DNA from: Chordicoccus furentiruminis
GTDB taxonomy: Bacteria; Bacillota; Clostridia; Lachnospirales; Lachnospiraceae
Direction: 5' to 3'
DNA length: 64,000 nucleotides
Assembly (NCBI RefSeq): GCF_019355395.1
Contig: NZ_CP048829.1
Location: 3,203,001-3,267,000, forward strand
This document shows, piece by piece, positions 56,201-64,000 of this stretch. Position 1 is the stretch's first letter. Each line of letters begins with the position of its first letter. The position numbers were made by a program, and so were the translations under genes. A model generated the notes under the pieces. That model was not told where the DNA came from and made no database searches. It saw only the letters and a list, made by a program, of their open reading frames with translations.

Positions 56201-57546
56201 CGGATCCGGATGCATTTCATATCCTGACCGCCGATGTCGAGAATGCAGTCCACATCCGGATCGAAGAACTGCGCCGCAGTGTAATGCGCGATCGTCTCCA
56301 CCTCACCCTCGTCGAGAAGCAGGGCGGCTTTGATCAGCGCTTCGCCGTAGCCGGTTGAGCAGGCACCCGCGATCACCACGTCGGAAGGCATATGAGCGTA
56401 TGTTTCCTTGATTGCGCGGATCGAGGTCGCCAGCGGATCGCCGTGGTTGCTGTCGTAGAAAGAGTAGAGGAGACGCCCGTCTTCGGCAATCAGCGCGGTC
56501 TTCGTCGTCGTCGAGCCCGCGTCGATGCCGAGATAGGCCCGTCCGTGGTAGCCGGCCAGATCCTCCCGGGCCACCTGGTACCGGCCCTGCCGTGCAAGGA
56601 AGGCGTCATAGTCCTCCCGCGACGGGAAAAGCGGATCCATCCGGTTGACCTCGAACTGCATGCGGACGCCGTGCTCCAGACGGTCCGTCAGATCCTTCAG
56701 AGAGACCAGCTGTTCGCCCGGCACAAAGGCGCGTTCCGCGATCTTCGCCTCTGATTTCGCGGCCTCGACTGCGTTCATCGCGGCGCCGGCCGCCGCGAAC
56801 AGGTGAGAGTTCCCGGGTACGATGGCATGCTCCTCATCGAGACGCAGCGTACGGATATAAGCCGCGCGGAGCTGGTCCAGGAAATGCAGCGGTCCGCCGA
56901 GGAAGGCGACATGGCCGCGGATCGGCTTGCCGCAGGCGAGTCCGGAGATGGTCTGGTTACAGACGGCCTGAAAGATGGAAGCGGCCAGATCCTCCTTCGT
57001 CGCTCCCTCGTTGATCAGCGGCTGGATGTCCGTCTTGGCAAAGACGCCGCAGCGGGCCGCGATCGGGTAGATCGCCTGATAATGGCGCGCGTACTCGTTG
57101 AGTCCCGAGGCGTCGGTCTGCAGAAGGTCCGCCATCTGGTCAATGAAGGATCCGGTGCCGCCGGCACAGATACCGTTCATGCGCTGCTCGACATTGCCGT
57201 TCTCAAAATAGATGATTTTCGCGTCCTCGCCGCCCAGCTCGATGGCCACATCCGTCTTCGGACAGAAGGACTTGATCGCCGTGGCGACGGCTACCACCTC
57301 CTGGACGAAGGGGACGCCCAGATTCTTCGCGAGCGTCAGACCGCCGGACCCGGTGATGGCCGGGGACACCTTCACATCGCCCGTCCGGTCATAGGCCTCC
57401 CGGATCAGCTTCGCCGCCGTAGTCTGAATTTCCGCAAAATGACGCTGATAATCCGAAAACAGGATCTGTCCGCTCTCGTCCATAAGCGCGATCTTCACTG
57501 TCGTCGAACCGATATCGATACCAAGTGTATAGCTGTGTTCTGTCAT
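53239..57546 (-). CDS. Giant acyl-CoA dehydratase activase-related protein (tandem BcrAD/BadFG + DUF2229)
   Basis: A 1435-residue protein with two consecutive activase (BcrA/BadF/HgdC) ATPase domains. Domain 1 (about 1-270) has GIDIGSTTVKIALMD and carries C127 (GICAGGTGSF) and C166 (ARCGVFAKTD). Domain 2 (about 338-610) has GIDAGSTTTKTALI with C462 (EACSSGCGSF) and C501 (TRCTVFMNS). A CHGCTNQC...NRC cluster motif follows near residue 650. The C-terminal half is DUF2229 and dehydratase-like, with GRPYHIDPEINHG and a late FACLPNHIVGKGVI. In the family, activase homodimers bridge one [4Fe-4S] cluster and use ATP to energise electrons for a dehydratase. Here both halves lie in one chain. The substrate is unknown. 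hflX follows. Confidence 0.88.
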   Translation of the reverse strand: MTEHSYTLGIDIGSTTVKIALMDESGQILFSDYQRHFAEIQTTAAKLIREAYDRTGDVKVSPAITGSGGLTLAKNLGVPFVQEVVAVATAIKSFCPKTDVAIELGGEDAKIIYFENGNVEQRMNGICAGGTGSFIDQMADLLQTDASGLNEYARHYQAIYPIAARCGVFAKTDIQPLINEGATKEDLAASIFQAVCNQTISGLACGKPIRGHVAFLGGPLHFLDQLRAAYIRTLRLDEEHAIVPGNSHLFAAAGAAMNAVEAAKSEAKIAERAFVPGEQLVSLKDLTDRLEHGVRMQFEVNRMDPLFPSREDYDAFLARQGRYQVAREDLAGYHGRAYLGIDAGSTTTKTALIAEDGRLLYSFYDSNHGDPLATSIRAIKETYAHMPSDVVIAGACSTGYGEALIKAALLLDEGEVETIAHYTAAQFFDPDVDCILDIGGQDMKCIRIRDHAVDDVMLNEACSSGCGSFIENFATTLGYSVQDFAKAALFAEHPIDLGTRCTVFMNSKVKQAQKEGATVADISAGLAYSVIRNALYKVIKVSDASELGKHIVVQGGTFYNDAVLRAFEKIADCEVIRPDIAGIMGAFGAALIARDRRIEGRPTTMLSLEKINAFEYKTTMTHCHGCTNQCRLTINHFPGGRRYISGNRCERGIGKEKNKDHLPNLYEWKYKRIFGYKPLTADKAPRGQVGIPRVLNMYENYPLWFTFFTKLGYEVVLSPTSSHKLYELGIESIPSESECYPAKLAHGHVTWLIRQGVRFIFYPCIPYERNEFPDAVNHYNCPIVTSYAENIKNNVEELRDPSIRFMNPFLSLTNEKIFSDRMVEIFHDLPKVEVVNAAMAAWEEQSKARRDIERKGEETLRYLEETGRHGIVLTGRPYHIDPEINHGIPEMINTYGMAVLTEDSISHLGELERPLRVNDQWMYHTRLYAAANYIKKHENLDIIQLNSFGCGVDAVTTDEVQEIMSGSGRIYTCLKIDEVSNLGAARIRIRSLIAAIRARAEKKPEERIAPSSIQKVPFTKEMKERYTILAPQMSPIHFELLEEAFRSEGFNLEILGNDNRSAIDMGLKYVNNDACYPSLLVVGQLMAALKSGKYDLHRTAVVITQTGGGCRASNYIAFIRRALAKAGMSYIPVLSLNFNGFEKQEGFQITPRLLVKLVYAVVFGDIMMKCLYRMRPYEQTKGSADKLYRRWNAYCKRFLSTSVSFRKYSQICRSIIHDFDRLPITDEVKPRVGIVGEILVKFSPTANNHLAELLEKEGAEPVVPDLLDFFQYSFYNGNFKADKLGFSKAYKLKMNAAVAAVEKIRGAASKEFARSVHFNPPAKIAELAKAASPIAQNGNQTGEGWFLTGEMLELIGEGVPNIVCIQPFACLPNHIVGKGVIKEIRRRYPEANIAAVDYDPGASEVNQLNRIKLMLTTAERNLEKESGAAKVSAGE

Positions 57547-57618
57547 GCCGCTCCTTTAACTGCCTGACTGCCGGTGCTTCTACTTAATTAATGCATGCCG
57601 GCCCGAGTTACGTCTGCG

Positions 57619-57647
57619 AGTATAAGGCATGGAGAGGAAAATAACAA
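57619..57647 (-). promoter_or_regulatory. Promoter of the activase-hflX unit
   Basis: On the minus strand, TTGTTA (57642-57647), a 17-bp spacer and TATACT (57619-57624). Its -35 lies 8 bp from the divergent tgt -35, so one factor could control both. Confidence 0.65.
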
Positions 57648-57655
57648 GAAACACA

Positions 57656-57683
57656 TTGCCGAAAGCGTTACCTGTGCTATGAT
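57656..57683 (+). promoter_or_regulatory. Promoter of tgt
   Basis: TTGCCG (57656-57661), a 16-bp spacer and TATGAT (57678-57683) lie 54 bp before tgt. Confidence 0.55.
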
Positions 57684-57737
57684 AGGTCTAAATGCGCGGA
57701 ATCTGATGATTTTCTGTATCTTAAGCAGGGAGGCACA

Positions 57738-58910
57738 ATGGCATCATACGAAATTCTGAAGGAGGAAGGCCGGGCGAAGCGGGCCCGCTTCAAAACGGCT
57801 CACGGTACGATCGAGACACCGGTTTTCATGAACGTCGGGACGGCGGCGGCCATCAAGGGCGCGGTGTCCTCGCCGGAACTCAGGGAACTCAAGTGTCAGG
57901 TCGAGCTGTGCAATACCTACCACCTGCACGTCCGTCCGGGCGACGACGTCGTAAAGGAGATGGGCGGCGTAAGAAAGTTCATGTGCTGGGACGGGCCGGT
58001 TCTCACGGACTCAGGCGGCTTTCAGGTCTTTTCTCTTGCGAAGCTCCGTCAGATCAGAGAAGAGGGCGTGACGTTTCATTCCCATGTGGACGGCCGGCTG
58101 ATTTTCATGGGTCCGGAGCAGAGCATGCAGATCCAGTCCAACCTCGGCTCCACGATTGCGATGGCTTTTGACGAATGCCCGGACGCGCTGGCGGACGCCT
58201 CCTACATCGACCGTTCCATCGAGCGGACGACCCGGTGGCTCGTCCGCTGTCAGGCGGAGATGAGGCGTCTCAACTCGCTTCCTGATACGGTCAACCCGGA
58301 TCAGCTGCTTTTCGGCATCAATCAGGGCGGCATCATCGACGGGCTGCGGATCCGCCATGCACGCCAGATCGCCTCGCTCGGTCTGGACGGCTACGCGGTG
58401 GGCGGGCTCGCCGTGGGAGAGACGCATGAGCAGATGTACCACGTGCTGGAGGAAGTCGTTCCGGCCCTTCCGCGCGACAAGCCGACCTACCTGATGGGTG
58501 TGGGAACGCCGGCCAATATCCTGGAGGGTGTGGAGCGGGGCATCGATTTCTTCGACTGCGTCTATCCTTCCCGCAACGGGCGGCACGGTCACGTCTACAC
58601 GAGCCGCGGCCACCTCAATCTGTTCAACGCGCAGTACCGGACCGATCCGCGTCCGATCGACGAATCCTGCGGGTGCCCTGTCTGCCGGACTTTTTCACGC
58701 GCGTACCTGCGCCATCTGCTGAAATCCGGTGAGATGCTGGGAATGCGCCTCTGCGTGATGCACAACCTGTACTTCTACAACAGTCTGATGGAGAGCATCC
58801 GGCTGGCTCTGGACGAGGGCCGGTTCGCCGAATTCAAGAAGGATACGCTGGCTGCCTACGGAGAGCATCCGGTTCACAACACCGTCATGCACGCGGACTG
58901 GCGGCCCTGA
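57738..58910 (+). CDS. tgt: tRNA-guanine transglycosylase
   Basis: Tgt exchanges guanine 34 for the queuosine precursor in tRNAs with GUN anticodons. The 390-residue TIM barrel has LTDSGGFQVFSLAKL, FDECPDALA, INQGGIIDGLR, GGLAVGETHEQM and FDCVYPSRNGRHGHVYTSRG with the catalytic aspartate. The zinc site is CGCPVCRTFSRAYL, closing with LCVMHNLYFY. GGGAGG precedes ATG 57738. queA and ruvB, frequent neighbours, are not next to it here; yajC follows after 89 bp. Confidence 0.97.
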   Translation: MASYEILKEEGRAKRARFKTAHGTIETPVFMNVGTAAAIKGAVSSPELRELKCQVELCNTYHLHVRPGDDVVKEMGGVRKFMCWDGPVLTDSGGFQVFSLAKLRQIREEGVTFHSHVDGRLIFMGPEQSMQIQSNLGSTIAMAFDECPDALADASYIDRSIERTTRWLVRCQAEMRRLNSLPDTVNPDQLLFGINQGGIIDGLRIRHARQIASLGLDGYAVGGLAVGETHEQMYHVLEEVVPALPRDKPTYLMGVGTPANILEGVERGIDFFDCVYPSRNGRHGHVYTSRGHLNLFNAQYRTDPRPIDESCGCPVCRTFSRAYLRHLLKSGEMLGMRLCVMHNLYFYNSLMESIRLALDEGRFAEFKKDTLAAYGEHPVHNTVMHADWRP

Positions 58911-58927
58911 AGCCCCGGGAAAAGCAC

Positions 58928-58956
58928 TTGCGGGGACGGGACGGAGAGTGTATGAT
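58928..58956 (+). promoter_or_regulatory. Probable promoter of yajC
   Basis: TTGCGG (58928-58933), a 17-bp spacer and TATGAT (58951-58956) lie 43 bp before ATG 59000. Confidence 0.5.
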
Positions 58957-58999
58957 TGACATGTTCTACGAATTCAGATAAACGGAGGCATCTACAATT

Positions 59000-59365
59000 A
59001 TGATCAATGCGATTCTTCTCGACTCCGCCAGCGCGAGCTCCGGAAGCGGCGCTGCGGGCTGGGGCACCATGCTGATCTGGCTTGTGGTCATGATCGGCAT
59101 CATGTATTTCCTGATGATCCGTCCGCAGAGGAAGGAGCAGAAAAGGCTTCAGTCCATGCTGAACGACATGGCCGTCGGCGACAGCGTGGTCACCACAAGC
59201 GGCTTCTACGGCGTGCTCCTCGACATCACGGACGACGATGTGATCGTCGAGTTCGGCAACAACAAGAACTGCCGCATTCCCATGCGCAAGTCGGCCATCG
59301 CCGAAGTTGAGAAGGCGGATGCCGCCTATGCTGCGCCGGAGTCCAGGGAAAAGGACCGGAAGTAA
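59000..59365 (+). CDS. yajC: Preprotein translocase subunit YajC
   Basis: YajC is a small single-pass membrane partner of SecDF and YidC. The 121-residue protein has a serine/glycine-rich start, one membrane helix (about 18-38, [17 protein letters not shown]), and the signature [15 protein letters not shown] cytosolic domain follows, with [26 protein letters not shown]. The usual secDF gene does not follow; leuB does. A terminator-like hairpin lies 22 bp after the stop. Confidence 0.95.
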   Translation: MINAILLDSASASSGSGAAGWGTMLIWLVVMIGIMYFLMIRPQRKEQKRLQSMLNDMAVGDSVVTTSGFYGVLLDITDDDVIVEFGNNKNCRIPMRKSAIAEVEKADAAYAAPESREKDRK

Positions 59366-59386
59366 TCCAGTATAGCATTACGATAC

Positions 59387-59421
59387 GGAGATGGCATATG
59401 CCGTCTCCTTTTTCAAAGGAG
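59387..59421 (+). promoter_or_regulatory. Terminator-like hairpin overlapping an SD-sequestering hairpin in front of leuB
   Basis: GGAGATGG (59387-59394) pairs with CCGTCTCC (59401-59408), followed by TTTTT: a terminator for yajC. The right arm continues as CTCCTTT (59405-59411), which is the exact complement of the leuB ribosome binding site AAAGGAG (59415-59421). The two structures share bases and cannot form together. Confidence 0.6.
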
Positions 59422-59427
59422 CATAAG

Positions 59428-60516
59428 ATGAACGTTCAAATCGCACTGATACCGGGCGACGGAATCGGACCGGAGATTGTCTCGCAGGCGAAGCGGGTGC
59501 TTGACCGCGCCGCAGAGCTGGGAGGTCACACATTCCATTACCGGGAGGTACTGCTGGGCGGCTGTTCCATCGACGCCGCCGGCGTACCGCTCACGGACGA
59601 AACCGTTGCGATATGCCGCGCGTCGGACGCGGTGCTGATGGGTTCCATCGGCGGCGACGCCGCCACTTCGCCGTGGTACCGCCTTCCGCCGGAAAAGCGG
59701 CCGGAAGCGGGGCTTCTCGGGATCCGGAAAGCGCTGGGGCTGTTCGCGAATCTGCGCCCGGCTGTTCTATATCCGGAGCTGAAGGGAGCCTGCCCTCTGA
59801 AGGAATCGGTGATCCGGGACGGCTTCGACCTCATGATGGTGAGGGAACTGACCGGCGGCCTGTACTTCGGAAAACGTTACACGAAGGACGTAAACGGCGT
59901 CCGCACGGCGGTGGATACGCTTTCCTACAACGAGGAGGAGATCCGCCGCGTGGCGGAGCGGGCCTTCGGGATCGCGGAGAAGCGGAGACATCATCTGACG
60001 CTGGTTGACAAGGCCAATGTGCTGGATTCGTCGAGACTGTGGCGTGACGTTGTGACGGACACGGCGGCTTCCCACCCGGACGTCCGTTTCGACTGGATGC
60101 TGGTGGACAACTGCGCGATGCAGCTTGTGAAGAATCCGGGTCAGTTCGACGTGCTTCTGACGGAGAATATGTTCGGCGACATCCTGTCCGACGAGGCCAG
60201 CATGATCGCCGGCTCCATCGGGATGCTGCCCTCCGCCTCGCTGAACGGGACGGGTTTCGGCCTCTACGAGCCGTCGGGCGGTTCCGCTCCGGATATCGCC
60301 GGCAAAGGGATCGCCAACCCTCTGGCGACGATTCTGTCCGCGGCGATGCTGCTCCGGTACAGCCTGAACCTTGACCGGGAAGCGGACGCCGTCGAGCGGG
60401 CCGTCCGGCGGGTGCTGGCTGACGGATACCGGACCGCCGACATCATGAGCGATGGGTGTACGCAGACGGATACCGCCGGGATGGGTGACCGGGTTCTGGA
60501 GCGCATGGAGCTCTGA
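59428..60516 (+). CDS. leuB: 3-isopropylmalate dehydrogenase
   Basis: LeuB oxidatively decarboxylates 3-isopropylmalate in leucine synthesis. The 362-residue protein opens [81 protein letters not shown] and the cofactor region [16 protein letters not shown] match NAD-type LeuB. ATG 59428 follows AAAGGAG by 6 nt; ATG 59398, inside the terminator hairpin, would add ten residues that the family lacks. It begins a leuB-ilvD-ilvB series. leuA, leuC and leuD are not present in the window. Confidence 0.95.
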   Translation: MNVQIALIPGDGIGPEIVSQAKRVLDRAAELGGHTFHYREVLLGGCSIDAAGVPLTDETVAICRASDAVLMGSIGGDAATSPWYRLPPEKRPEAGLLGIRKALGLFANLRPAVLYPELKGACPLKESVIRDGFDLMMVRELTGGLYFGKRYTKDVNGVRTAVDTLSYNEEEIRRVAERAFGIAEKRRHHLTLVDKANVLDSSRLWRDVVTDTAASHPDVRFDWMLVDNCAMQLVKNPGQFDVLLTENMFGDILSDEASMIAGSIGMLPSASLNGTGFGLYEPSGGSAPDIAGKGIANPLATILSAAMLLRYSLNLDREADAVERAVRRVLADGYRTADIMSDGCTQTDTAGMGDRVLERMEL

Positions 60517-60671
60517 GGCGCGGTCCGAACATACCCGGAGTCCCGGATGGCTTTGCCGATCTCTCCGCGTTTCGCTGACCGGAGATACCGGCGCAGAGAA
60601 AAGCCGAAGAACAGGCCGCAAAACGGATGGGCGGCAGGAAGAATCCGGATACCGCAAAGGAGAAGACAGCT

Positions 60672-62342
60672 ATGAGAAGTGATACAGTCAGAAAAGGACT
60701 TCAGCAGGCACCGCACCGTTCCCTCTGGAACGCACTGGGCGTCACGAAGGAGGAGATGGAAAAGCCGCTGGTCGCGGTTGTCAGTTCATGGAACGAAATC
60801 GTTCCGGGCCATATGAACCTCGACAAGATCGCCGAGGCGGTGAAGCTCGGTGTCGCCGAGGCCGGCGGATTCCCTGTCGTGATTCCGGCGATCGCCGTCT
60901 GCGACGGCATTGCCATGGGACACACCGGAATGAAGTATTCCCTGGTGACAAGAGATCTGATCGCCGACTCCACGGAATCGATGATCATGGCTCATCAGTT
61001 CGACGCGATGGTCTGCATCCCGAACTGCGACAAGAACGTGCCGGGTCTTCTGATGGCGGCCGCGCGTCTCAATATTCCCACCGTGTTCGTGAGCGGCGGA
61101 CCGATGCTTGCCGGTCATGTAGGCGGAAAGCGCACCTCGCTTTCCAGCATTTTCGAAGCGGTGGGCCGCCGTCAGGCCGGTACGCTTGACGAAGCGGGAC
61201 TTGAGGAATATGAGGAGTACGGGTGCCCCACCTGCGGTTCCTGCTCCGGCATGTACACCGCCAACAGCATGAACTGCCTCACGGAGGCCATCGGGATGGG
61301 GCTCCGGGGCAACGGCACGATTCCGGCCGTCTACTCGGCCCGCCTAAGACTCGCGAAGCACGCCGGCAATCAGGTTATGGAAATGCTGCGCCGGAACATC
61401 CGTCCCCGTGACATCATCACGGAGGCGTCGATCCGGAACGCACTGACCGTGGATATGGCGCTCGGATGCTCCACGAACACGATGCTCCATCTTCCGGCCA
61501 TCGCGCATGAGATCGGCATGAACCTCGACATGCGGATGGCGAACGAGTACTCGGCCCGGACTCCGAACCTCTGCCATCTGGCGCCCGCCGGTCACACCTA
61601 TATGGAGCAGCTGAACGAGGCCGGCGGCGTTTACGCCGTCATGCACGAGCTGGCGAAGAAGAATCTTCTCAATCTGAACTGCATGACCGTCACGGGCCGC
61701 ACCGTCGGGGAAAACATCGAGCACGCCGAGAACCGTGACCCGGAGGTGATCCGTCCGATTGATCACCCGTACTCGGAAACCGGCGGACTCGCGGTCCTCT
61801 CCGGCAACATCGCGCCGGAAGGCGGCGTGGTGAAGCAGAGCGCGGTTGCACCGGAGATGCTGGTCCATGAGGGACCCGCTCGCGTCTTCGACTGCGAGGA
61901 CGACGCGATCCGCGCGATCCTCGGCGGTCAGATCCGCAAGGGCGACGTCGTGGTCATCCGTTACGAAGGTCCCAAGGGCGGTCCGGGCATGCGCGAGATG
62001 CTGAATCCGACTTCCGCCATCGCGGGAATGGGTCTCGGATCGACGGTCGCACTGATCACGGACGGCCGTTTCAGCGGCGCCTCCCGCGGCGCTTCCATCG
62101 GCCATATTTCACCCGAAGCGGCTGTCGGCGGCCCCATCGCCCTGATCGAGGAGGGAGACATCATCGAGATCAATATTCCGGAGAAGACGATTCACCTCCG
62201 TGTTTCCGATGAGGAGCTCGCAAAGCGGAAGGCCGCGTGGAAGCCGAGAGAACCGAAGATTACAACCGGTTATCTCGCGCGTTACGCGGCGATGGTCACA
62301 TCCGGAAGCCGCGGCGCAGTGCTCGAGGTTCCGAAGCGCTGA
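60672..62342 (+). CDS. ilvD: Dihydroxy-acid dehydratase
   Basis: IlvD dehydrates 2,3-dihydroxy acids to 2-keto acids in valine and isoleucine synthesis. The 556-residue protein carries the iron-sulfur cysteines in [11 protein letters not shown] and [19 protein letters not shown], plus the [11 protein letters not shown] and [13 protein letters not shown] motifs. AAAGGAG lies 8 nt before ATG 60672. The 155 bp between leuB and ilvD hold no clear gene or terminator. An oxygen-labile cluster is expected, in keeping with an anaerobe. Confidence 0.97.
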   Translation: MRSDTVRKGLQQAPHRSLWNALGVTKEEMEKPLVAVVSSWNEIVPGHMNLDKIAEAVKLGVAEAGGFPVVIPAIAVCDGIAMGHTGMKYSLVTRDLIADSTESMIMAHQFDAMVCIPNCDKNVPGLLMAAARLNIPTVFVSGGPMLAGHVGGKRTSLSSIFEAVGRRQAGTLDEAGLEEYEEYGCPTCGSCSGMYTANSMNCLTEAIGMGLRGNGTIPAVYSARLRLAKHAGNQVMEMLRRNIRPRDIITEASIRNALTVDMALGCSTNTMLHLPAIAHEIGMNLDMRMANEYSARTPNLCHLAPAGHTYMEQLNEAGGVYAVMHELAKKNLLNLNCMTVTGRTVGENIEHAENRDPEVIRPIDHPYSETGGLAVLSGNIAPEGGVVKQSAVAPEMLVHEGPARVFDCEDDAIRAILGGQIRKGDVVVIRYEGPKGGPGMREMLNPTSAIAGMGLGSTVALITDGRFSGASRGASIGHISPEAAVGGPIALIEEGDIIEINIPEKTIHLRVSDEELAKRKAAWKPREPKITTGYLARYAAMVTSGSRGAVLEVPKR

Positions 62343-62355
62343 CCGGACGGAGCGT

Positions 62356-62378
62356 GCCCGCCGCGAAGAACGGCGGGC
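62356..62378 (+). terminator. Hairpin between ilvD and ilvB
   Basis: A perfect 8-bp GC stem GCCCGCCG/CGGCGGGC with a 7-nt loop is followed by GCCTTTA, a weak T-run. It may attenuate transcription into ilvB. Confidence 0.5.
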
Positions 62379-62419
62379 GCCTTTACAAAGCACGCTGATT
62401 CGGAAAGGAGAGAAGCGTC

Positions 62420-64000
62420 ATGCAGCTGACTGGAGCACAGATCGTCATCGAATGCCTGAAAGAGCAGGGCGTGGACACCGTCTTCGGCTACCCGGGCGGC
62501 ACGATTCTGAATATTTATGACGAACTTTACAAGCACAGATCTGAAATCCGCCATATCCTGACCTCTCACGAGCAGGGCGCGGCCCACGCGGCAGACGGAT
62601 ACGCACGTGCCACCGGCCGCGTCGGCGTGGTGATGGCCACATCCGGTCCCGGCGCCACCAATCTCGTCACCGGAATCGCCACCGCCTACATGGACTCGAT
62701 TCCCGTCGTGGCGTTCACCTGCAACGTGGGGGTCTCCCTTCTGGGCAAGGACAGCTTTCAGGAGGTGGATATCGCCGGCATCACGATGCCGGTGACAAAG
62801 TACAGCACCATCGTCCGCGATGTGACGCAGCTGGCCGACACCGTGCGGCGCGCGTTCCGGATCGCGAAGAGCGGCCGGCCCGGCCCGGTGCTGATTGACA
62901 TCACCAAGGATGTCACGGCCGCGTCCGCGGAGTACACGCCGGAAAAGCCGCTTCCCGTTCCGGTGAAGACCGATACGATTCGCGAGGAGGACCTGCGCAG
63001 AGCGGCAGAGATGATCGAAGACGCGAAGCGGCCGGTCATCTTTGTAGGCGGAGGCGCCGTTCTGTCCGGCGCGTCCGATGAAGTCAGGGAACTCGCGCAC
63101 CGGATCGACGCTCCGGTTACGGATACGCTGATGGGCAAAGGCGCCTTTCCCGGCACGGATCCTCTCTATATGGGCATGCTGGGAATGCACGGAACCAAGA
63201 CAGCCAACAACGCGGTGCACCGCTGCGATCTGCTGATCACGCTTGGAAGCCGTTTCTCGGACCGGGATACAGGCAAGACGGACATGTTCGCGCATCAGGC
63301 GAAGATTCTCCAGATGGACATCGACGAAGCGGAGATCAACAAGAATGTCCTCGTGGACCAGACGGTGGTCGGCGACCTGAAGGCCTCTCTCCGGAGGCTC
63401 CTTCCTCTTGTGAAGGAGCAGCGTCATCCCGAGTGGATCCGCGATGTGAAGGCCTACGCGGAAGCTCATCCTCTCCGCTACGAGTATCCGCGGCTCACGG
63501 GGCCGTACATCATCCGCCGGCTCTGGGAACTGACTGGCGGGGACGCGATCATCTCGACGGATGTGGGCCAGCATCAGATGTGGACCGCGCAGTACTTCAC
63601 CTTCACGGCTCCGCGGACCTTCCTTACCTCGGGAGGGCTCGGCACGATGGGCTACGGGCTCGGCGCCGCAATGGGCGCGAAGGCGGCTTTTCCTGACCGG
63701 ACCGTCGTCAACATCGGAGGGGACGGCTGTTTCAGGATGAACATGAATGAGGTGATCTCCGCGGTCCGCAACGGACTCAACGTGATTGAAATCGTGATGA
63801 ACAACCAGGTGCTCGGCATGGTCCGCCAGTGGCAGCACCTGTTCTACGGCGAGCGCTACTCGAGCACCGTGCTCACGGACGGATGCGATTTCGTGAAGAT
63901 CGCGGAAGGGATGGGCGCGCTGGGGCTTCGGCTCACGAAGCCGGAGGATGTGGACCGGGTGCTCACGGAGGCGCTTCATGCCGGCCGGCCGGTCGTCATC
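62420..64000 (+). CDS. ilvB: Acetolactate synthase large subunit (3' end beyond window)
   Basis: This is a thiamine diphosphate enzyme making acetolactate or acetohydroxybutyrate, the first common step of branched-chain amino acid synthesis. AAAGGAG lies 8 nt before ATG 62420, and the frame stays open for 527 codons to the window end. The catalytic glutamate is in SHEQGAAHAADGYARATG, and SGPGATNLVTGIA and DSIPVVAFTCNVG follow. The cofactor motif is GGDGCFRMNMNEVISAVRNG...NNQ. About 20-40 C-terminal residues are missing. The small subunit ilvN may follow outside the window. This completes leuB-ilvD-ilvB. Confidence 0.95.
   Translation, partial: MQLTGAQIVIECLKEQGVDTVFGYPGGTILNIYDELYKHRSEIRHILTSHEQGAAHAADGYARATGRVGVVMATSGPGATNLVTGIATAYMDSIPVVAFTCNVGVSLLGKDSFQEVDIAGITMPVTKYSTIVRDVTQLADTVRRAFRIAKSGRPGPVLIDITKDVTAASAEYTPEKPLPVPVKTDTIREEDLRRAAEMIEDAKRPVIFVGGGAVLSGASDEVRELAHRIDAPVTDTLMGKGAFPGTDPLYMGMLGMHGTKTANNAVHRCDLLITLGSRFSDRDTGKTDMFAHQAKILQMDIDEAEINKNVLVDQTVVGDLKASLRRLLPLVKEQRHPEWIRDVKAYAEAHPLRYEYPRLTGPYIIRRLWELTGGDAIISTDVGQHQMWTAQYFTFTAPRTFLTSGGLGTMGYGLGAAMGAKAAFPDRTVVNIGGDGCFRMNMNEVISAVRNGLNVIEIVMNNQVLGMVRQWQHLFYGERYSSTVLTDGCDFVKIAEGMGALGLRLTKPEDVDRVLTEALHAGRPVVI

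Overview
The window is GC-rich, gene-dense chromosomal DNA from a Gram-positive anaerobe, most likely a Clostridia member close to Lachnospiraceae. Evidence for this: the order dnaG-sigA-trmK; an rpmF-plsX-acp-rnc-smc-ftsY cluster; pta-ackA; a Bacillus-type class A rnpB; strong AGGAGG-type ribosome binding sites; an oxygen-sensitive-type acyl-CoA dehydratase activase; and yqeB/yqeC/mocA genes of the selenium-dependent molybdenum hydroxylase pathway. There is no CRISPR array, no prophage, and only one insertion sequence.

Layout. 1-2000: tail of an ABC permease, then gdhA with its own promoter and terminator. 2130-9700: an information-processing operon (dgt-like, dnaG, two tandem primary-type sigma factors, trmK, TGS-uridine kinase-like). 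9700-12130: pyrBI, rnpB on the opposite strand sharing a hairpin with pyrBI, and a chorismate mutase. 12170-18350: ppx-ppk-glf-guaD, partly overlapping. 18400-26350: a conserved hypothetical, serC, yqeB-yqeC-mocA, a polytopic membrane protein, a metallo-beta-lactamase-fold protein and a lactonase. 26449-29912: aroC (minus strand), a rhomboid-like protein with a C-terminal zinc ribbon, and a diaminopimelate decarboxylase. 30020-31940: an ISAs1-family element whose two ORFs lie in one frame, divided by a single TAA. 32000-34100: a structured non-coding patch, tRNA-Leu(CAA), an Rrf2 regulator, an HD hydrolase and a zinc-finger membrane protein. 34189-41324: polA-coaE-MBL, ACT-PFL pair and tmcAL. 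41332-51842: pta-ackA, rpmF, plsX-acp-rnc-smc-ftsY and ilvA. 51957-57546 (minus strand): hflX and a 1435-residue tandem activase. 57656-64000: tgt, yajC, leuB, ilvD and the start of ilvB, which runs off the window.

How the genes work together. Acetyl-CoA goes to acetate and ATP through Pta/AckA. Branched-chain amino acid synthesis uses IlvA/IlvB/IlvD/LeuB. Polyphosphate is made and broken down by Ppk/Ppx. GuaD makes xanthine, which a selenium-dependent xanthine dehydrogenase (not in this window) could use if matured by YqeB/YqeC/MocA.

The observations most worth following are: an acyl carrier protein whose phosphopantetheine serine is replaced by asparagine; the tandem duplication of the primary sigma factor; the giant activase that carries both archerase-type cysteine pairs in one chain; the single-frame, stop-interrupted ISAs1 element; and a leuB leader in which a terminator-like hairpin and a Shine-Dalgarno-sequestering hairpin compete for the same bases.
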